A stretch of DNA of 60,127 bases from Muribaculaceae bacterium (GCA_022509205.1 JAFLTR010000008.1:1-60127), one strand, 5' to 3'; shown: positions 43,168 through 52,880, numbered from the stretch's first letter. The notes: generated by a model from the sequence alone, not told the origin. Made by a program: numbers and translations.

Positions 43168-44565
43168 ATGCCTTTCAAAATGAATATGAAGAATTTAATT
43201 TACATAATCTTCTTAGCTTTTCTCTGTTCCTGTTCTGCAGTGAAGAAACTCACTAAGCCGGAACTACAAATGCCGGAGACGGGGACCATGGGGTATTCTC
43301 TTGATTCCCTCACGATTGCCGACCTGGGCTGGTGGGAATTCTACGGCGACGGTTATTTAAGAGATATCATAGACCGGGTATTATCGGAAAATAAGCGTCT
43401 CCTGATGGCGGCAGAGAGAGTTGAACAGGCCAGATATTTATATAATGTGGAGAAAGCGAACCTTTTGCCGGAACTGGCATTTCGTTTGCCTTGGAACCAT
43501 GAAACAAACCATTACTATAAGGAGCTTGACCTTATCGATCCTGAAATCGGAGTGAAAGCTACTATCAATTGGGAGGTGGATCTATTTGGAAGTCTTAGAT
43601 GGAATAAGAAAAAGGCACTAGCCAATTATCAGGGGACACTCGAAGATGAGAGGGCGATGAGAATGCTGCTTGTGGCTGAAACAGCCACTGCATATTTCAG
43701 GCTTGTAGCGCTCGACAATGAGTTGTCGATCGTTAAGTCTACAATGGAAACACGCGAAGAGGGAGTAAGACTTGCCAAGTTGCGGTTCACCGGTGGTATC
43801 ACATCAGAGACTGTTTATCAGCAGGCCCAAGTCCAATATGCTACAGCAGCCGCACTCATCCCGAATCTGGAATATAATATAAAAGTTGCGGAAAATCAAA
43901 TACTTTTATTAATGGGTGCTCTTCCCAATGAGGAGGTGAAACGTGCATCTATACTAAAAGACAATACCTTGCCGTTGAGGATACCGATGGGCATACCCTC
44001 TACCCTGCTGGAGAGACGACCCGACATACGGTCGTCGGAAGAGAAACTGAAGGCAGCAGTAGCAAATGTCGGTTATACCTACGCCAAAAGATTCCCATCG
44101 TTGAACATTGAACTCACAGGAGGATTGGAAGATAATGATTTCAAGAACCTCTTCAAATCTCCATTCACTTATGTGGCTGAAAATTTTGTAGCGCCATTAT
44201 TTGATTTTGGGAAGAGAAAAAACCGCTATAAGGCAGCAGTGGCTTCTTACAATGAATCAAGGCTCGCTTACGAAAATAAAGTGCTTGAAGCTTTTAATGA
44301 AGTGGATAATGCTCTGACGCGTTATAATTCAGCGCGGATGGCAGTTACAAAAGATACCGAATTGCTGGAGGCAGCCGACAAGTATCAGGAACTTACCTGG
44401 AAGCAATATCGGGGCGGCACGATCAATTATATCGATGTGCTTGATGCTCAAAGACGCTATTTCGAAGCCCAGATTGCCAGAATGAACGCTATTCGGGATG
44501 AACACCTTGCCCTGGTTCAGCTTTACAAGGCCTTAGGAGGAGGATGGCAAATAAACCCGGAATAA
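43168..44565 (+). CDS. Outer membrane efflux lipoprotein, OprM/NodT-like (system 2)
   Basis: A 465-residue lipoprotein (lipobox in FLAFLCSC, then SAVKKL). It has two OEP domains (LPLRIPMGIPSTLLERRPDIRS, a NodT-family signature, and TWKQYRGGTINYIDVLDAQR). It forms the outer membrane channel of RND system 2. GAGGAG lies 8 bases before the ATG at 43168; ATGs at 43180 and 43186 are also in frame. The operon appears to end here, with no clear hairpin in the 91-base convergent gap. Confidence 0.9.
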   Translation: MPFKMNMKNLIYIIFLAFLCSCSAVKKLTKPELQMPETGTMGYSLDSLTIADLGWWEFYGDGYLRDIIDRVLSENKRLLMAAERVEQARYLYNVEKANLLPELAFRLPWNHETNHYYKELDLIDPEIGVKATINWEVDLFGSLRWNKKKALANYQGTLEDERAMRMLLVAETATAYFRLVALDNELSIVKSTMETREEGVRLAKLRFTGGITSETVYQQAQVQYATAAALIPNLEYNIKVAENQILLLMGALPNEEVKRASILKDNTLPLRIPMGIPSTLLERRPDIRSSEEKLKAAVANVGYTYAKRFPSLNIELTGGLEDNDFKNLFKSPFTYVAENFVAPLFDFGKRKNRYKAAVASYNESRLAYENKVLEAFNEVDNALTRYNSARMAVTKDTELLEAADKYQELTWKQYRGGTINYIDVLDAQRRYFEAQIARMNAIRDEHLALVQLYKALGGGWQINPE

Positions 44566-44656
44566 AAAACCGGATATTTGAGGAGTATCAGGTGCTTGAG
44601 TAGTATGTGAGAAAACAATATAACCGGGAGAAACAGAGGGAATTATAGCGAATTTC

Positions 44657-45775
44657 CTAAAATTGATTTAGGGTTTCTATTACAAGGCTGACTTCGTCAT
44701 CAGTTATGACAGGAGAAATAGGCAACGACAGTTCTTCGCGATGAATTTTTTCTGTCACGGGTAACGATAGACTGTTCCATTCCGGATAACATTTCTGTTT
44801 ATGGGGGGCGACGGGATAATGTATCAGAGTTTCTATTCCATTATTCTTTAAATACTCTTGTAAAGAATCTCTTTCCTCACTGAAAATCGGGAAAATATGA
44901 AAAACATTATCCGTGGTTGCTGAAAATTCCGGCAAGATTATCTTTTCATTTTTTATCTCCGTCAAATATTTTTGTGCCACATCTCTTCTTCGCTGATTTT
45001 CATCGTCAAGATATTTCAGTTTAACATTCAAAACTGCAGCCTGAAGTTCATCTATGCGAGAGTTGACTCCTTGCATATCGAAAATGTATTTCTCATGGGA
45101 GCCATAATTACCTAAAGCCCTGACAACTTCGGATAGTTGCGGGTCATTAGTAGTGACAGCTCCTGCATCTCCCAAAGCACCAAGATTTTTCCCGGGATAA
45201 AAACTATGACCTGAAGCATCGCCCAAACTTCCCGTTTTTCTAATTTCAGCACCCTCTGAGGCAGTAGTATATAAACATCCTTGAGCCTGTGCATTATCTT
45301 CAATCAACTTCAAACCATAATTCCGGCATATCTCGCCTATTCGTTGTGTGAAAGCATTCTTCCCATAAAGATGCACAATTATTACGGCCCGTGTCTTTGG
45401 AGTTATAGCCGTTTCAATCCTCCTGTCGTCAATTTGTAAAGTAGAGGGATCCGGTTCCACCAAAACAGGTTTCAATCCAGCACGTGTTATTGCAAGAATT
45501 GATGCAATATACGTATTTGCCGGCACGATTACTTCATCACCCGGTGCTAACACTCCCAATTCCATATAACCCCGAAGTATCAAAGTCAAGGCATCCAGGC
45601 CGTTTCCACAACCAATTGCAAAACGTGTGCCTATAAAATCAGCATAAGCTTTTTCAAATTTTTCAGTTTCACGGCCACGTAGATACCAGCCTGAGTTGAC
45701 TACCCTTTTTATAGCCTCCTCAATCTCCTCCTTATGTAGAGAATTTATTCTATGCAGATCTAAAAATTTAATCAT
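44657..45775 (-). CDS. DegT/DnrJ/EryC1/StrS sugar aminotransferase, FdtB-like
   Basis: A 372-residue PLP enzyme. It has [20 protein letters not shown] (residues about 53-72), the PLP-stacking region [20 protein letters not shown], the Asp in [10 protein letters not shown] and the Schiff-base Lys in [19 protein letters not shown]. FdtB/QdtB-type enzymes aminate the 3-keto sugar made by FdtA/QdtA. A gene of that ketoisomerase type lies 3.2 kb away at 48952, on the other strand. The ATG at 45775 is directly preceded by a TAGATTTG -7 element. Confidence 0.85.
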   Translation of the reverse strand: MIKFLDLHRINSLHKEEIEEAIKRVVNSGWYLRGRETEKFEKAYADFIGTRFAIGCGNGLDALTLILRGYMELGVLAPGDEVIVPANTYIASILAITRAGLKPVLVEPDPSTLQIDDRRIETAITPKTRAVIIVHLYGKNAFTQRIGEICRNYGLKLIEDNAQAQGCLYTTASEGAEIRKTGSLGDASGHSFYPGKNLGALGDAGAVTTNDPQLSEVVRALGNYGSHEKYIFDMQGVNSRIDELQAAVLNVKLKYLDDENQRRRDVAQKYLTEIKNEKIILPEFSATTDNVFHIFPIFSEERDSLQEYLKNNGIETLIHYPVAPHKQKCYPEWNSLSLPVTEKIHREELSLPISPVITDDEVSLVIETLNQF

Positions 45776-45779
45776 CGGG

Positions 45780-45787
45780 CAAATCTA
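45780..45787 (-). promoter_or_regulatory. -7 element touching the aminotransferase start
   Basis: On the minus strand TAGATTTG fits TAnnTTTG and ends 4 bases before the ATG at 45775, so the message may be leaderless. No -33 TTTG is visible; the terminator of the next gene overlaps that zone. Confidence 0.35.
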
Positions 45788-45822
45788 CAAAAAAAAGATG
45801 AGACAGCTTTCATACTGTCTCA
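45788..45822 (-). terminator. Terminator of the Spy-like gene
   Basis: TGAGACAG (45799-45806) pairs with CTGTCTCA (45815-45822) with an 8-base loop; the minus strand then has a run of T residues. Confidence 0.75.
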
Positions 45823-45843
45823 CCTAAACTACTATGACATTTA

Positions 45844-46383
45844 TTATTTTGAAGCACTTTTCCCCTTTTTTTCAAGTCTGGGACCTTGGCGGTCTACCTT
45901 GGTTCCTCTTTTCATTGAGGTAGCCTTGGCTTGTTCTTGCGGGGCATATAGATAGCAGTTTTCCAGGAAAATGATATATTGATCGGGATTCAATGTAGCT
46001 TTCACACCGTTGAGATATTTCTTCTTATCCTCAAGTTTCTTGGCCTGTCTTTCCTCCCTAAGCTGTTTTTTCTGCTCATCGGTGAGATTTTTATTCTCTT
46101 TGATTTTAGCCTTCTGTTCGGTAGTGAGTTGCACCGGACCGATTCCTTTTTGTAACTCTTGGAGCCTTTGTTGCTGATCTTCAGTGAGCTGTATTCCGTC
46201 GAACGGATTGAATTTTTGTCTGATTTCAGGACGGCCCTGCTGACGAGCCATTTTCACTTTATCCCCTTTCTTTACAGTCTCTTTCTGAGTAGTGGCTCCC
46301 GTAGTGGCATCAGTCTGTGCAAAAACATTGCCACCGAAAAGAAGTCCACTCACCAACATCATGCTTACTATTACTTTTTTCAT
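45844..46383 (-). CDS. Periplasmic Spy/CpxP-like (LTxxQ) protein
   Basis: A 179-residue secreted protein (signal MKKVIVSMMLVSGLLFGGNV-FAQ). It is rich in Lys and Gln and almost entirely helical, with LTEDQQQRLQELQKG and LTTEQKAKIKENKNLTDEQK, the LTxxQ pattern of Spy/CpxP-like chaperones and of the Bacteroidales DUF4890-type proteins. A periplasmic chaperone or metal sensor role is possible but unproven. The gene is transcribed alone and has a terminator. Confidence 0.7.
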   Translation of the reverse strand: MKKVIVSMMLVSGLLFGGNVFAQTDATTGATTQKETVKKGDKVKMARQQGRPEIRQKFNPFDGIQLTEDQQQRLQELQKGIGPVQLTTEQKAKIKENKNLTDEQKKQLREERQAKKLEDKKKYLNGVKATLNPDQYIIFLENCYLYAPQEQAKATSMKRGTKVDRQGPRLEKKGKSASK

Positions 46384-46589
46384 CTTATTAACTTTTTGTC
46401 AGGTTATACTTTCCTATTATTAGTTTTGTCTGCAGAACTATCTGTCTTGTTTGTGAACACATCTATAAGACTTTATATAAATATCAAGGTTTAATGCCCC
46501 GGAGGATTTTTGATTTTCATTAACAGATAATCAAAAAATTTAACTACTAACTGAATTTTTTATTAACTTTACACAAAATAATAAGAATC

Positions 46590-48395
46590 ATGGAAAAAGT
46601 TAACAAAGAATATCTTGCCAGACTTAGAAAAGCCATGAAAGAGCATGGCATTGACGCCGTAGTGATTTCAGGCACAGACCCTCATCAAAGCGAACTCCCT
46701 CCCATGCACTGGCGCGGTAGGGAATGGCTCACCGGTTTCGCAAGCGAAAACGGCACAAACGGGACTGCAGTCGTCACTGATAAGGATGCTCTGGTGTGGA
46801 CCGATTCCCGATATTTCATACAGGCACAACAACAGTTGGCAGGTACCGGCTTCTCTATGATGAAAGAAGATGGCCCTGATGCTACCGACCTAATTGATTG
46901 GTTGGTAGAGCATATCGATGCCGGGAAGACAGTGGGCATCGACGGCATGACTTTTTCTGTTTCCTATGCACAACGAATCGAACAGGAATGTAACGACAAC
47001 GGTATAAAATTTAACTCTGATTTCCCGCAGTTTGATTATATTTATCCTGAACGTCCGGGTCGCCCGTTAAATCCACTTTTCGTTCACGATGAGAAAATAG
47101 TTGGTCAGGATGTGGATTCAAAAATGGGTGATCTCATGACTGAGGTGAAAGCAGAACTTGCTAATTCCGTACTTATTTCCTCCCTCGACGATATAGCTTG
47201 GGCGACAAATGTTCGCGCAACAAATGATATCCTCTATTCCCCGATATTTGTGTCTTATCTATATGTTGACGATTCAAGACGGATCCTTTTCGTAGATGTA
47301 GAAAAAGTCACCGAAGAAGTGAAGAAACATCTGGATAAGTACCATATTGAGGTGAAACCTTACGACTCGGTGCTTGAATTTGTGTCTACACTTCCAAAGG
47401 TGAACCGCCTTTTACTTGACCCGGCAAAGACAGCAAGAGGAGTTTATGATAAAGTAGGATGCACCACTGTATTCGGAGGAGCCGGTGTGGCCCGGCTTAA
47501 GAGTATCAAGAACTCTACGATGCTCCAAAACATCGATATAGCCATGGAAAAAGATGGAGTTGCTCTTGTAAAATTCTTCAAATATGTAGAAGAAAAAGCA
47601 CCCTCCGGTAAGTTAACTGAAGTAGGTCTGGGTAAAATCTTGCGCGACCTTCGGTTGGCCGATCCTTCATGTGTGGATGAGAGTTTCCATCCGATAATCG
47701 GTTGGAACGCTCACGGAGCTATCGTGCATTATGAGGCAACGGCTGAAACCGATTTTACAATCGAGGGAGACGGGCTATTACTTGTGGATAGTGGAGGTCA
47801 ATACACATTCGGCACTACAGATATAACAAGAACAGTGGCTATCGGCAATCCCACAGATGAAATGAAACATGACTTCACTATCGTATTGAAAGGACATATT
47901 GCTTTGGCTTGTGCAAAATTCCCGGAAGGGACACGTGGGGCACAACTCGATGTACTTGCACGCCAATTTATATGGGCCGACGGTAAGGCTTATTATCATG
48001 GCACAGGCCATGGAGTGGGCTTCTTCATCAATTGCCATGAGGGCCCGCAGAACATCAGGCTCAATGAAAATCCCGCTCGTCTTGAACCCGGAATGGTCAC
48101 AAGTGATGAACCGGGCCTTTATATCGAAGACAAATACGGAATCCGGACAGAAAATCTTATAGCTGTAGAGAAATGGAAGACTACGGATTTCGGTGAGTTC
48201 TTCCGTTTCAAGACCCTTACCCTTTTCCCTTACGACAAGACTCTGATTGAAACTTCAATTCTGTCGCAACAAGAGGTAGACTGGATAAATGATTACCATC
48301 GGAAAGTATATGCACGTCTTGCTCCTTTGCTGAATGAGGAAGAAAAGACATGGCTGGCCCAAAAAACCTCTCCAATCTCCTCTCCTAACTGCTAA
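46590..48395 (+). CDS. pepP: Xaa-Pro aminopeptidase (M24B family)
   Basis: A 601-residue enzyme with the three-domain layout of XPNPEP-type aminopeptidase P: two creatinase-like N-terminal domains (1-150 and 160-310) and the pita-bread catalytic domain (about 320-540). Metal ligands are in LLLVDSGGQYTFGTTDITRT (Asp residues), YYHGTGHGVGFFINCHEGP (His), and the Glu residues in VTSDEPGLYIEDKYGIRTEN. It removes N-terminal residues that precede proline. No signal peptide, so cytoplasmic. Confidence 0.93.
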   Translation: MEKVNKEYLARLRKAMKEHGIDAVVISGTDPHQSELPPMHWRGREWLTGFASENGTNGTAVVTDKDALVWTDSRYFIQAQQQLAGTGFSMMKEDGPDATDLIDWLVEHIDAGKTVGIDGMTFSVSYAQRIEQECNDNGIKFNSDFPQFDYIYPERPGRPLNPLFVHDEKIVGQDVDSKMGDLMTEVKAELANSVLISSLDDIAWATNVRATNDILYSPIFVSYLYVDDSRRILFVDVEKVTEEVKKHLDKYHIEVKPYDSVLEFVSTLPKVNRLLLDPAKTARGVYDKVGCTTVFGGAGVARLKSIKNSTMLQNIDIAMEKDGVALVKFFKYVEEKAPSGKLTEVGLGKILRDLRLADPSCVDESFHPIIGWNAHGAIVHYEATAETDFTIEGDGLLLVDSGGQYTFGTTDITRTVAIGNPTDEMKHDFTIVLKGHIALACAKFPEGTRGAQLDVLARQFIWADGKAYYHGTGHGVGFFINCHEGPQNIRLNENPARLEPGMVTSDEPGLYIEDKYGIRTENLIAVEKWKTTDFGEFFRFKTLTLFPYDKTLIETSILSQQEVDWINDYHRKVYARLAPLLNEEEKTWLAQKTSPISSPNC

Positions 48396-48416
48396 TACGT
48401 AAACTTTAAACCGAAA

Positions 48417-48947
48417 ATGGCTATTATAAGAAGTGTCAGAGGATTTACACCTAAAATCGGTAAAGACACATTCATTGCTGAAAATGCTGTCGTCGTAGGT
48501 GACGTGGTAGTGGGTGATGAGTGCAGCATCTGGTATTCTACCGTGCTTCGCGGAGATGTAAATTCAATAAGGATTGGCAACCGGGTCAATATCCAAGACG
48601 GAAGTGTGCTTCATACCCTATACCAGAAATCGACTATTGAGATTGGAGATGATGTATCGATAGGCCATAATGTCATAATACATGGGGCTAAAGTGAAGGA
48701 TTATGCCCTTTTAGGCATGGGAAGCATCATCATGGATGATGCAGAAGTGGGAGTAGGAGCTCTTGTGGCTGCCGGCTCAGTAGTACTGGCAAAGACCAAA
48801 ATTGGCGATCATGAATTATGGGCAGGATGTCCAGCAAAATTCGTGAAGATGGTGGAACCCGAAAAAGCCAAGGAAATGAATCAGAAAATTGCCCATAATT
48901 ATCTGATGTATTCTAAATGGTATGATACCCCGGAACATAAAGGGTGA
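48417..48947 (+). CDS. Gamma-class carbonic anhydrase-like protein
   Basis: A 176-residue left-handed beta-helix protein (hexapeptide repeats such as VVVGDVVVGDECSI). The His ligands occur in QDGSVLHTL and IGHNVIIHGAKV, as in gamma-carbonic anhydrases of the YrdA/PaaY group; WYSTVLRGDVNSI is also typical. It follows pepP by 21 bases. It might alternatively be an acyltransferase relative, but the metal ligands argue against that. Confidence 0.88.
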   Translation: MAIIRSVRGFTPKIGKDTFIAENAVVVGDVVVGDECSIWYSTVLRGDVNSIRIGNRVNIQDGSVLHTLYQKSTIEIGDDVSIGHNVIIHGAKVKDYALLGMGSIIMDDAEVGVGALVAAGSVVLAKTKIGDHELWAGCPAKFVKMVEPEKAKEMNQKIAHNYLMYSKWYDTPEHKG

Positions 48948-48951
48948 TAAA

Positions 48952-49380
48952 ATGCACAAACCGAAACTCATAGAGCTCAACCGGATCTACGATCATAGAG
49001 GGAATCTTTCGGTGGTGGAGCAATTCAAAGAGATACCGTTTGAAATTCAAAGGGTATATTGGCTTTATGATGTTCCAGGGGGTGAGAGCCGAGGGGGACA
49101 TGCACATAAGGATCTCTTTCAATTTATTGTGGCAGCCAACGGGAGTTTCCATGTGAATCTTACAGACGGTAATGACGTCTATAGCTTCTTCCTTAATCAT
49201 CCTTATATGGGAGTCTTAGTGCCTCCCGGATATTGGAGAACTTTAGATGACTTTTCCTCAGGTGCCGTTTGCCTTGTTCTGGCCTCCAACTATTTTGAAG
49301 AAGAAGACTATATCCGAGAATACGACGAGTTTCTTGATTACAAAAAAACATCTAATAAGAGGCTCACAGACGGAGACTAA
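48952..49380 (+). CDS. Sugar 3,4-ketoisomerase, FdtA/QdtA-like (WxcM-like cupin)
   Basis: A 142-residue single-domain cupin. It has LIELNRIYDHRGNLSVVEQF (5-24), EIQRVYWLYDVPGGESRGGHAHKD (key His and Arg residues) and YMGVLVPPGYWRTLDDFSSG, all FdtA/WxcM hallmarks. It converts dTDP-4-keto-6-deoxyglucose to the 3-keto isomer. It lies 4 bases after the gamma-CA gene with AGGGTGAT as ribosome binding site; the longer frame from 48922 is not needed. The likely partner aminotransferase is at 44657. Confidence 0.85.
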   Translation: MHKPKLIELNRIYDHRGNLSVVEQFKEIPFEIQRVYWLYDVPGGESRGGHAHKDLFQFIVAANGSFHVNLTDGNDVYSFFLNHPYMGVLVPPGYWRTLDDFSSGAVCLVLASNYFEEEDYIREYDEFLDYKKTSNKRLTDGD

Positions 49381-49462
49381 AGAAATATTTGAAACTCAAT
49401 AATTTCCTAAAGATATGACTATTTTTCCCGGCTGGAAAAAATAGCGTCGAAAGGATCTGATA

Positions 49463-50401
49463 TTAAAGAGGGATTGTGTATGAGTCGTAACAGATGGCTC
49501 TCGCACCGAATCCCTCTTTTTGATGTATTAGATTTTCGTTGAGATACCGACCTCTATCTTCATTTGAAATACCAAAATCGAGATATTGCGTTCCATAAAA
49601 ATTGGCATTGATGATATGTTCAATTATCGCATCGATAGCCCCCAATTCCTTTCCAAGGGGGGTGGCGGAGATATATTGAAGATGTAACACTCTGTCGGTA
49701 ACATAACACAAAACTCCTCCGATCATACTATTATCCTTAAAAGCAGCTAAGAGTTTGATTTGAGGAAACTTTGATTTCAGATATAAAATTTCTTTAATTG
49801 AATGAACGGGGAGGACATTATACTTTTGACTCAGATTTTCCGATAAAATTTCCCAAAACGCTGACAAGTCTTCCGAAAAAGAAACCTTCACTCCTGCGGC
49901 ATCCGCCTTCTTTACTATACGTCTCCTTAAAGTTGAGAATTTTATGGGCTCAATGGCGGTAAGTGTAGAAGAAACATTCCTCACTGAAAGCTTGGCTCCA
50001 AATCTAAATAAAGCATACAGATCCTCTTCAGCCGGCTGCCGATGATAGATATGAGGCACCGGTTTATATATAAATTCTTTAATTCCTTCTGATGAAATCC
50101 TATCAAGCAATAAGCCGAAAATATCAAGAATCGGTTGTGTCGTTGATTTATCATTCATAATCAGTCCTCCATAAGTCAGACCTGCATGTGAGGAAAGTAT
50201 TTCTCCAATCTTACACGCAGGGAAAAGGACATATAGCTTATCATTTCGATAGACCATAAAGGAATTGTCGAGGAATCTATCGGAATGATAATCCATGTAA
50301 TCGCGTTTAAAAAGAAAGGTCCCGTTTTTGGAATTTTCTACGAACTCGTCCCACCGGTGTTTGAAAGCCGGATCATATTTTACTATCCGAATATCATTCA
50401 T
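49463..50401 (-). CDS. GNAT/FemAB-like acyltransferase
   Basis: A 312-residue cytoplasmic protein. It begins with IRIVKYDPAFKHRWDEFVEN and has the FemAB-like mix of GNAT folds, including SFMVYRNDKLYVLFPACKIG, a central MIGGVLCYVTDRVLHLQYIS strand pair and a late QYLDFGISNEDRGRYLNENL. In related surface-glycan loci such enzymes add acyl groups or amino acids to sugars or peptidoglycan precursors; substrate unknown. It has its own full-match promoter between it and the SGNH-like gene. Confidence 0.7.
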   Translation of the reverse strand: MNDIRIVKYDPAFKHRWDEFVENSKNGTFLFKRDYMDYHSDRFLDNSFMVYRNDKLYVLFPACKIGEILSSHAGLTYGGLIMNDKSTTQPILDIFGLLLDRISSEGIKEFIYKPVPHIYHRQPAEEDLYALFRFGAKLSVRNVSSTLTAIEPIKFSTLRRRIVKKADAAGVKVSFSEDLSAFWEILSENLSQKYNVLPVHSIKEILYLKSKFPQIKLLAAFKDNSMIGGVLCYVTDRVLHLQYISATPLGKELGAIDAIIEHIINANFYGTQYLDFGISNEDRGRYLNENLIHQKEGFGARAICYDSYTIPL

Positions 50402-50431
50402 CTCTGAAATGTCTTGGAAAAACCTAAATCA

Positions 50432-50463
50432 CAAAAATAAATCCGATTCATGGGATATGCAAA
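50432..50463 (-). promoter_or_regulatory. Promoter of the GNAT/FemAB-like gene (TTTG-N20-TATTTTTG)
   Basis: On the minus strand TTTG (50460-50463) and TATTTTTG (50432-50439) are 20 bases apart. The leader is about 26 bases. Confidence 0.65.
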
Positions 50464-50491
50464 TTCTGAAACAAGGGAGAAGATAAAAAAA

Positions 50492-51427
50492 TCAGCGAGG
50501 AATAATGTGAGAGTCTTTATTGATTTTTGGGAGGGTATCTTTCAAGATTTTGGAAAGTTTGGAAGCTCCTATGGCCGACAAATGATCGGGGTCGTAAAAA
50601 TCTTCATCTATAAACCTTTCATCTCTCAAAAAATCAAGATACTCGATATCATACTTAACTTTCAATTCACGGATTGCCTCTCTCATTTCCTGTTCCTGAT
50701 CCGGATTGAGGTTATTGTAATAACTTTCGTAGGTGGGAGTAGTGATAAAAAATATATCAAGTCCGTTATCCCGGGCATAATCTATCAATTCTTCTTGAAT
50801 CTCAAGTACTTCGCTACGTCTCCCCAGATGGTCAGCGGTGTGATTTTTAGCTCTAAGTTCTCCGGTTTCTTTCCAATTCGGAGCCCTATTATCCAATGTA
50901 TAACCTAAACCGAAGCCCAAAGAGTCACTGATATTGGATGGTTTCTTTAGGATCAGATTAGCCAATTGTCCCCTATATCCGTCAAAATCTGCTATCTCCA
51001 AATTGTAGATTGAAAAATCAGAATGAAGTTTCAGATGCATGCGGGTCTTATATTTTATCACTCTGACCCATTCATCGTCGTCTTCCATCTTTAGATCGGA
51101 ATAAGTGAAGTATGAAATTGGGACAATAAGATATTTCAAATTAGGCATCAGTTCTTTATAATGCTTCAGTAATTCAAGATCATATTCAGGAGACTGGGAG
51201 ACATTGGCCAGGTTAAAGACACTGTCGCCCATTTCCAAAGGATTAAGCCCATAGTATGTATGTGATGATCCCAAAATCAATGTTCTTATTTTGTCACCTT
51301 TCTCCTGAATATAGAGATTTTTCAACCCGTAGGATGAAGAGAGATTTCTCACTATTATTTCTCCTATAAGAAAGAAAATAACAGTGATGATTGAGAAAAT
51401 AAGTATGTATTTTAGAAACTTTCCCAT
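50492..51427 (-). CDS. SGNH-like / AlgX-N-like membrane-anchored protein
   Basis: A 311-residue protein with one N-terminal transmembrane helix (about 7-27) and a periplasmic domain. TLILGSSHTYYGLNPLEMG (about 50-68) resembles the GSS/GDS block and its downstream DPDHLSAIGASKLSKIL carries a DxxH, the catalytic pair in SGNH esterases. Such proteins act with MBOAT membrane acyltransferases; the MBOAT gene is 12 bases upstream. Acetylation of an exported polysaccharide is inferred from the pair. Confidence 0.75.
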   Translation of the reverse strand: MGKFLKYILIFSIITVIFFLIGEIIVRNLSSSYGLKNLYIQEKGDKIRTLILGSSHTYYGLNPLEMGDSVFNLANVSQSPEYDLELLKHYKELMPNLKYLIVPISYFTYSDLKMEDDDEWVRVIKYKTRMHLKLHSDFSIYNLEIADFDGYRGQLANLILKKPSNISDSLGFGLGYTLDNRAPNWKETGELRAKNHTADHLGRRSEVLEIQEELIDYARDNGLDIFFITTPTYESYYNNLNPDQEQEMREAIRELKVKYDIEYLDFLRDERFIDEDFYDPDHLSAIGASKLSKILKDTLPKINKDSHIIPR

Positions 51428-51439
51428 CCAATCATCTTT

Positions 51440-52861
51440 TCAAAATTTAAAATAGATAAATTCCTGAGATTGTCCGGCAAAAACCAAAGTAATCAGAAAA
51501 AAGATAAGACAACAGGCCCATTTCAAAGGTCTCAATGAGAAAATACCCCTTGCAGGGAAATCAAGCGGTGTTTCTTTATACCGTCCAAACCATTCAAGTA
51601 ACAACAATATAAGACACCAGAGAATAGGTATCTTGCCACGAATGAAATCTGATGGTCTATAAGAAGAAAACATATTTGCAATATAGCCGAAAGCATCCCC
51701 GAGCGTCTCTGCCCTGAAAATAACCCATCCGATCATTACCAGTAAAAAAGTAATTCCCATCATCAAAGAGTCCCGCAAGATCGGAATCTCCGTTTTATAA
51801 GTCTTCCGGCCATAAATTCGAAAGGGTATGAACAATAAAGCATGATAAGCTCCCCATAGCAAAAATGTGAAATTTGCTCCATGCCATAACCCGCTCACTA
51901 CAAAAACAGCCGCTGTATTTGCCACGGTTTTCGCTTTTCCTTTCCTGTTCCCTCCTAAAGGGATGTAAACGTAGTCCCGGAACCAGCCTGTTAAAGAGAT
52001 GTGCCATTTTTTCCAAAATTCTGTGATATCTCTTGAGAAATATGGAAGACTGAAATTTTTCATAAGGTCTATGCCGAATAATCTCGCAGTGCCGATTGCT
52101 ATATCAGAATATCCCGAAAAATCCCCGTAAATCTGGAATGTGAAGAGAAATGCACCAATCCATAAATTCAGAGTGCCAACCGAAGGCCAGTTCTGAAAAA
52201 TTTGATTCACAATTATGGCACAATTATCTGCTACCACCATCTTTTTAAATAGCCCCCAAAGGATAAGTTTCATACCGCTTACCCCTCTTTCATAGGTGAA
52301 CTTTCTCTCGGATTCCAGAAATTGAGGCAGAATGTTAGAAGCCCTCTCGATAGGACCGGCCACAAGTTGCGGGAAGAAACTTATAAATACGAAAAAAGCG
52401 GAAATATCCCTTGTGGCTCGTTGGGTGCCTCGCTTCACATCTATAAGATAGCTTGCAGCTTGAAATGTATAGAAGGAAATACCAACAGGAAGAATAATAT
52501 CGAGGGTTGGAACATCGGGAGTGAATCCTACTGTTTCCAAAACCCTTACAAAGCTTTGGGTGAAGAAATTAAAATACTTGAATATAAAAAGAGTGCCAAA
52601 AGACAATACAAGCGCACTCCAAAAAACTAATGTCTTAAGTCCACTTTTTATTTTCTCTTCGCTTATGACAAGACCTCCGGCAAAAGAAATTAGGGAAATA
52701 AATATAATCAACAAGAGAAATCTAAAGTCCCACCATCCGTAAAACAGATAGCTCGCTAGAATCAGAAATATATTTTTACTTCTGCCTTTACGGCACAGGA
52801 ACCAATAAACTAAAAAGACTATTGGAAGAAAAATTAAGAATTCAAAAGAATTAAAAAGCAT
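51440..52861 (-). CDS. MBOAT-family O-acyltransferase, AlgI-like
   Basis: A 473-residue multi-pass membrane protein (about 11 helices). It shows PVGISFYTFQAASYLIDV, FVFISFFPQLVAGPIERA, FSGYSDIAIGTARLFG, FWKKWHISLTGWFRDYVYIP and the invariant His in SGLWHGANFTF. AlgI-like MBOATs pass acyl groups across the membrane to an SGNH partner. The end has a last helix and QSQEFIYFKF. Confidence 0.92.
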   Translation of the reverse strand: MLFNSFEFLIFLPIVFLVYWFLCRKGRSKNIFLILASYLFYGWWDFRFLLLIIFISLISFAGGLVISEEKIKSGLKTLVFWSALVLSFGTLFIFKYFNFFTQSFVRVLETVGFTPDVPTLDIILPVGISFYTFQAASYLIDVKRGTQRATRDISAFFVFISFFPQLVAGPIERASNILPQFLESERKFTYERGVSGMKLILWGLFKKMVVADNCAIIVNQIFQNWPSVGTLNLWIGAFLFTFQIYGDFSGYSDIAIGTARLFGIDLMKNFSLPYFSRDITEFWKKWHISLTGWFRDYVYIPLGGNRKGKAKTVANTAAVFVVSGLWHGANFTFLLWGAYHALLFIPFRIYGRKTYKTEIPILRDSLMMGITFLLVMIGWVIFRAETLGDAFGYIANMFSSYRPSDFIRGKIPILWCLILLLLEWFGRYKETPLDFPARGIFSLRPLKWACCLIFFLITLVFAGQSQEFIYFKF

Positions 52862-52880
52862 CTCTTTACATTCAAGAAAA

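Noticed and set aside
48417..48947. Gamma-CA-like protein as the acetyltransferase (FdtC role) of the amino sugar pathway
   Set aside because: It keeps three His ligands and the RGDVN pattern of gamma-carbonic anhydrases.
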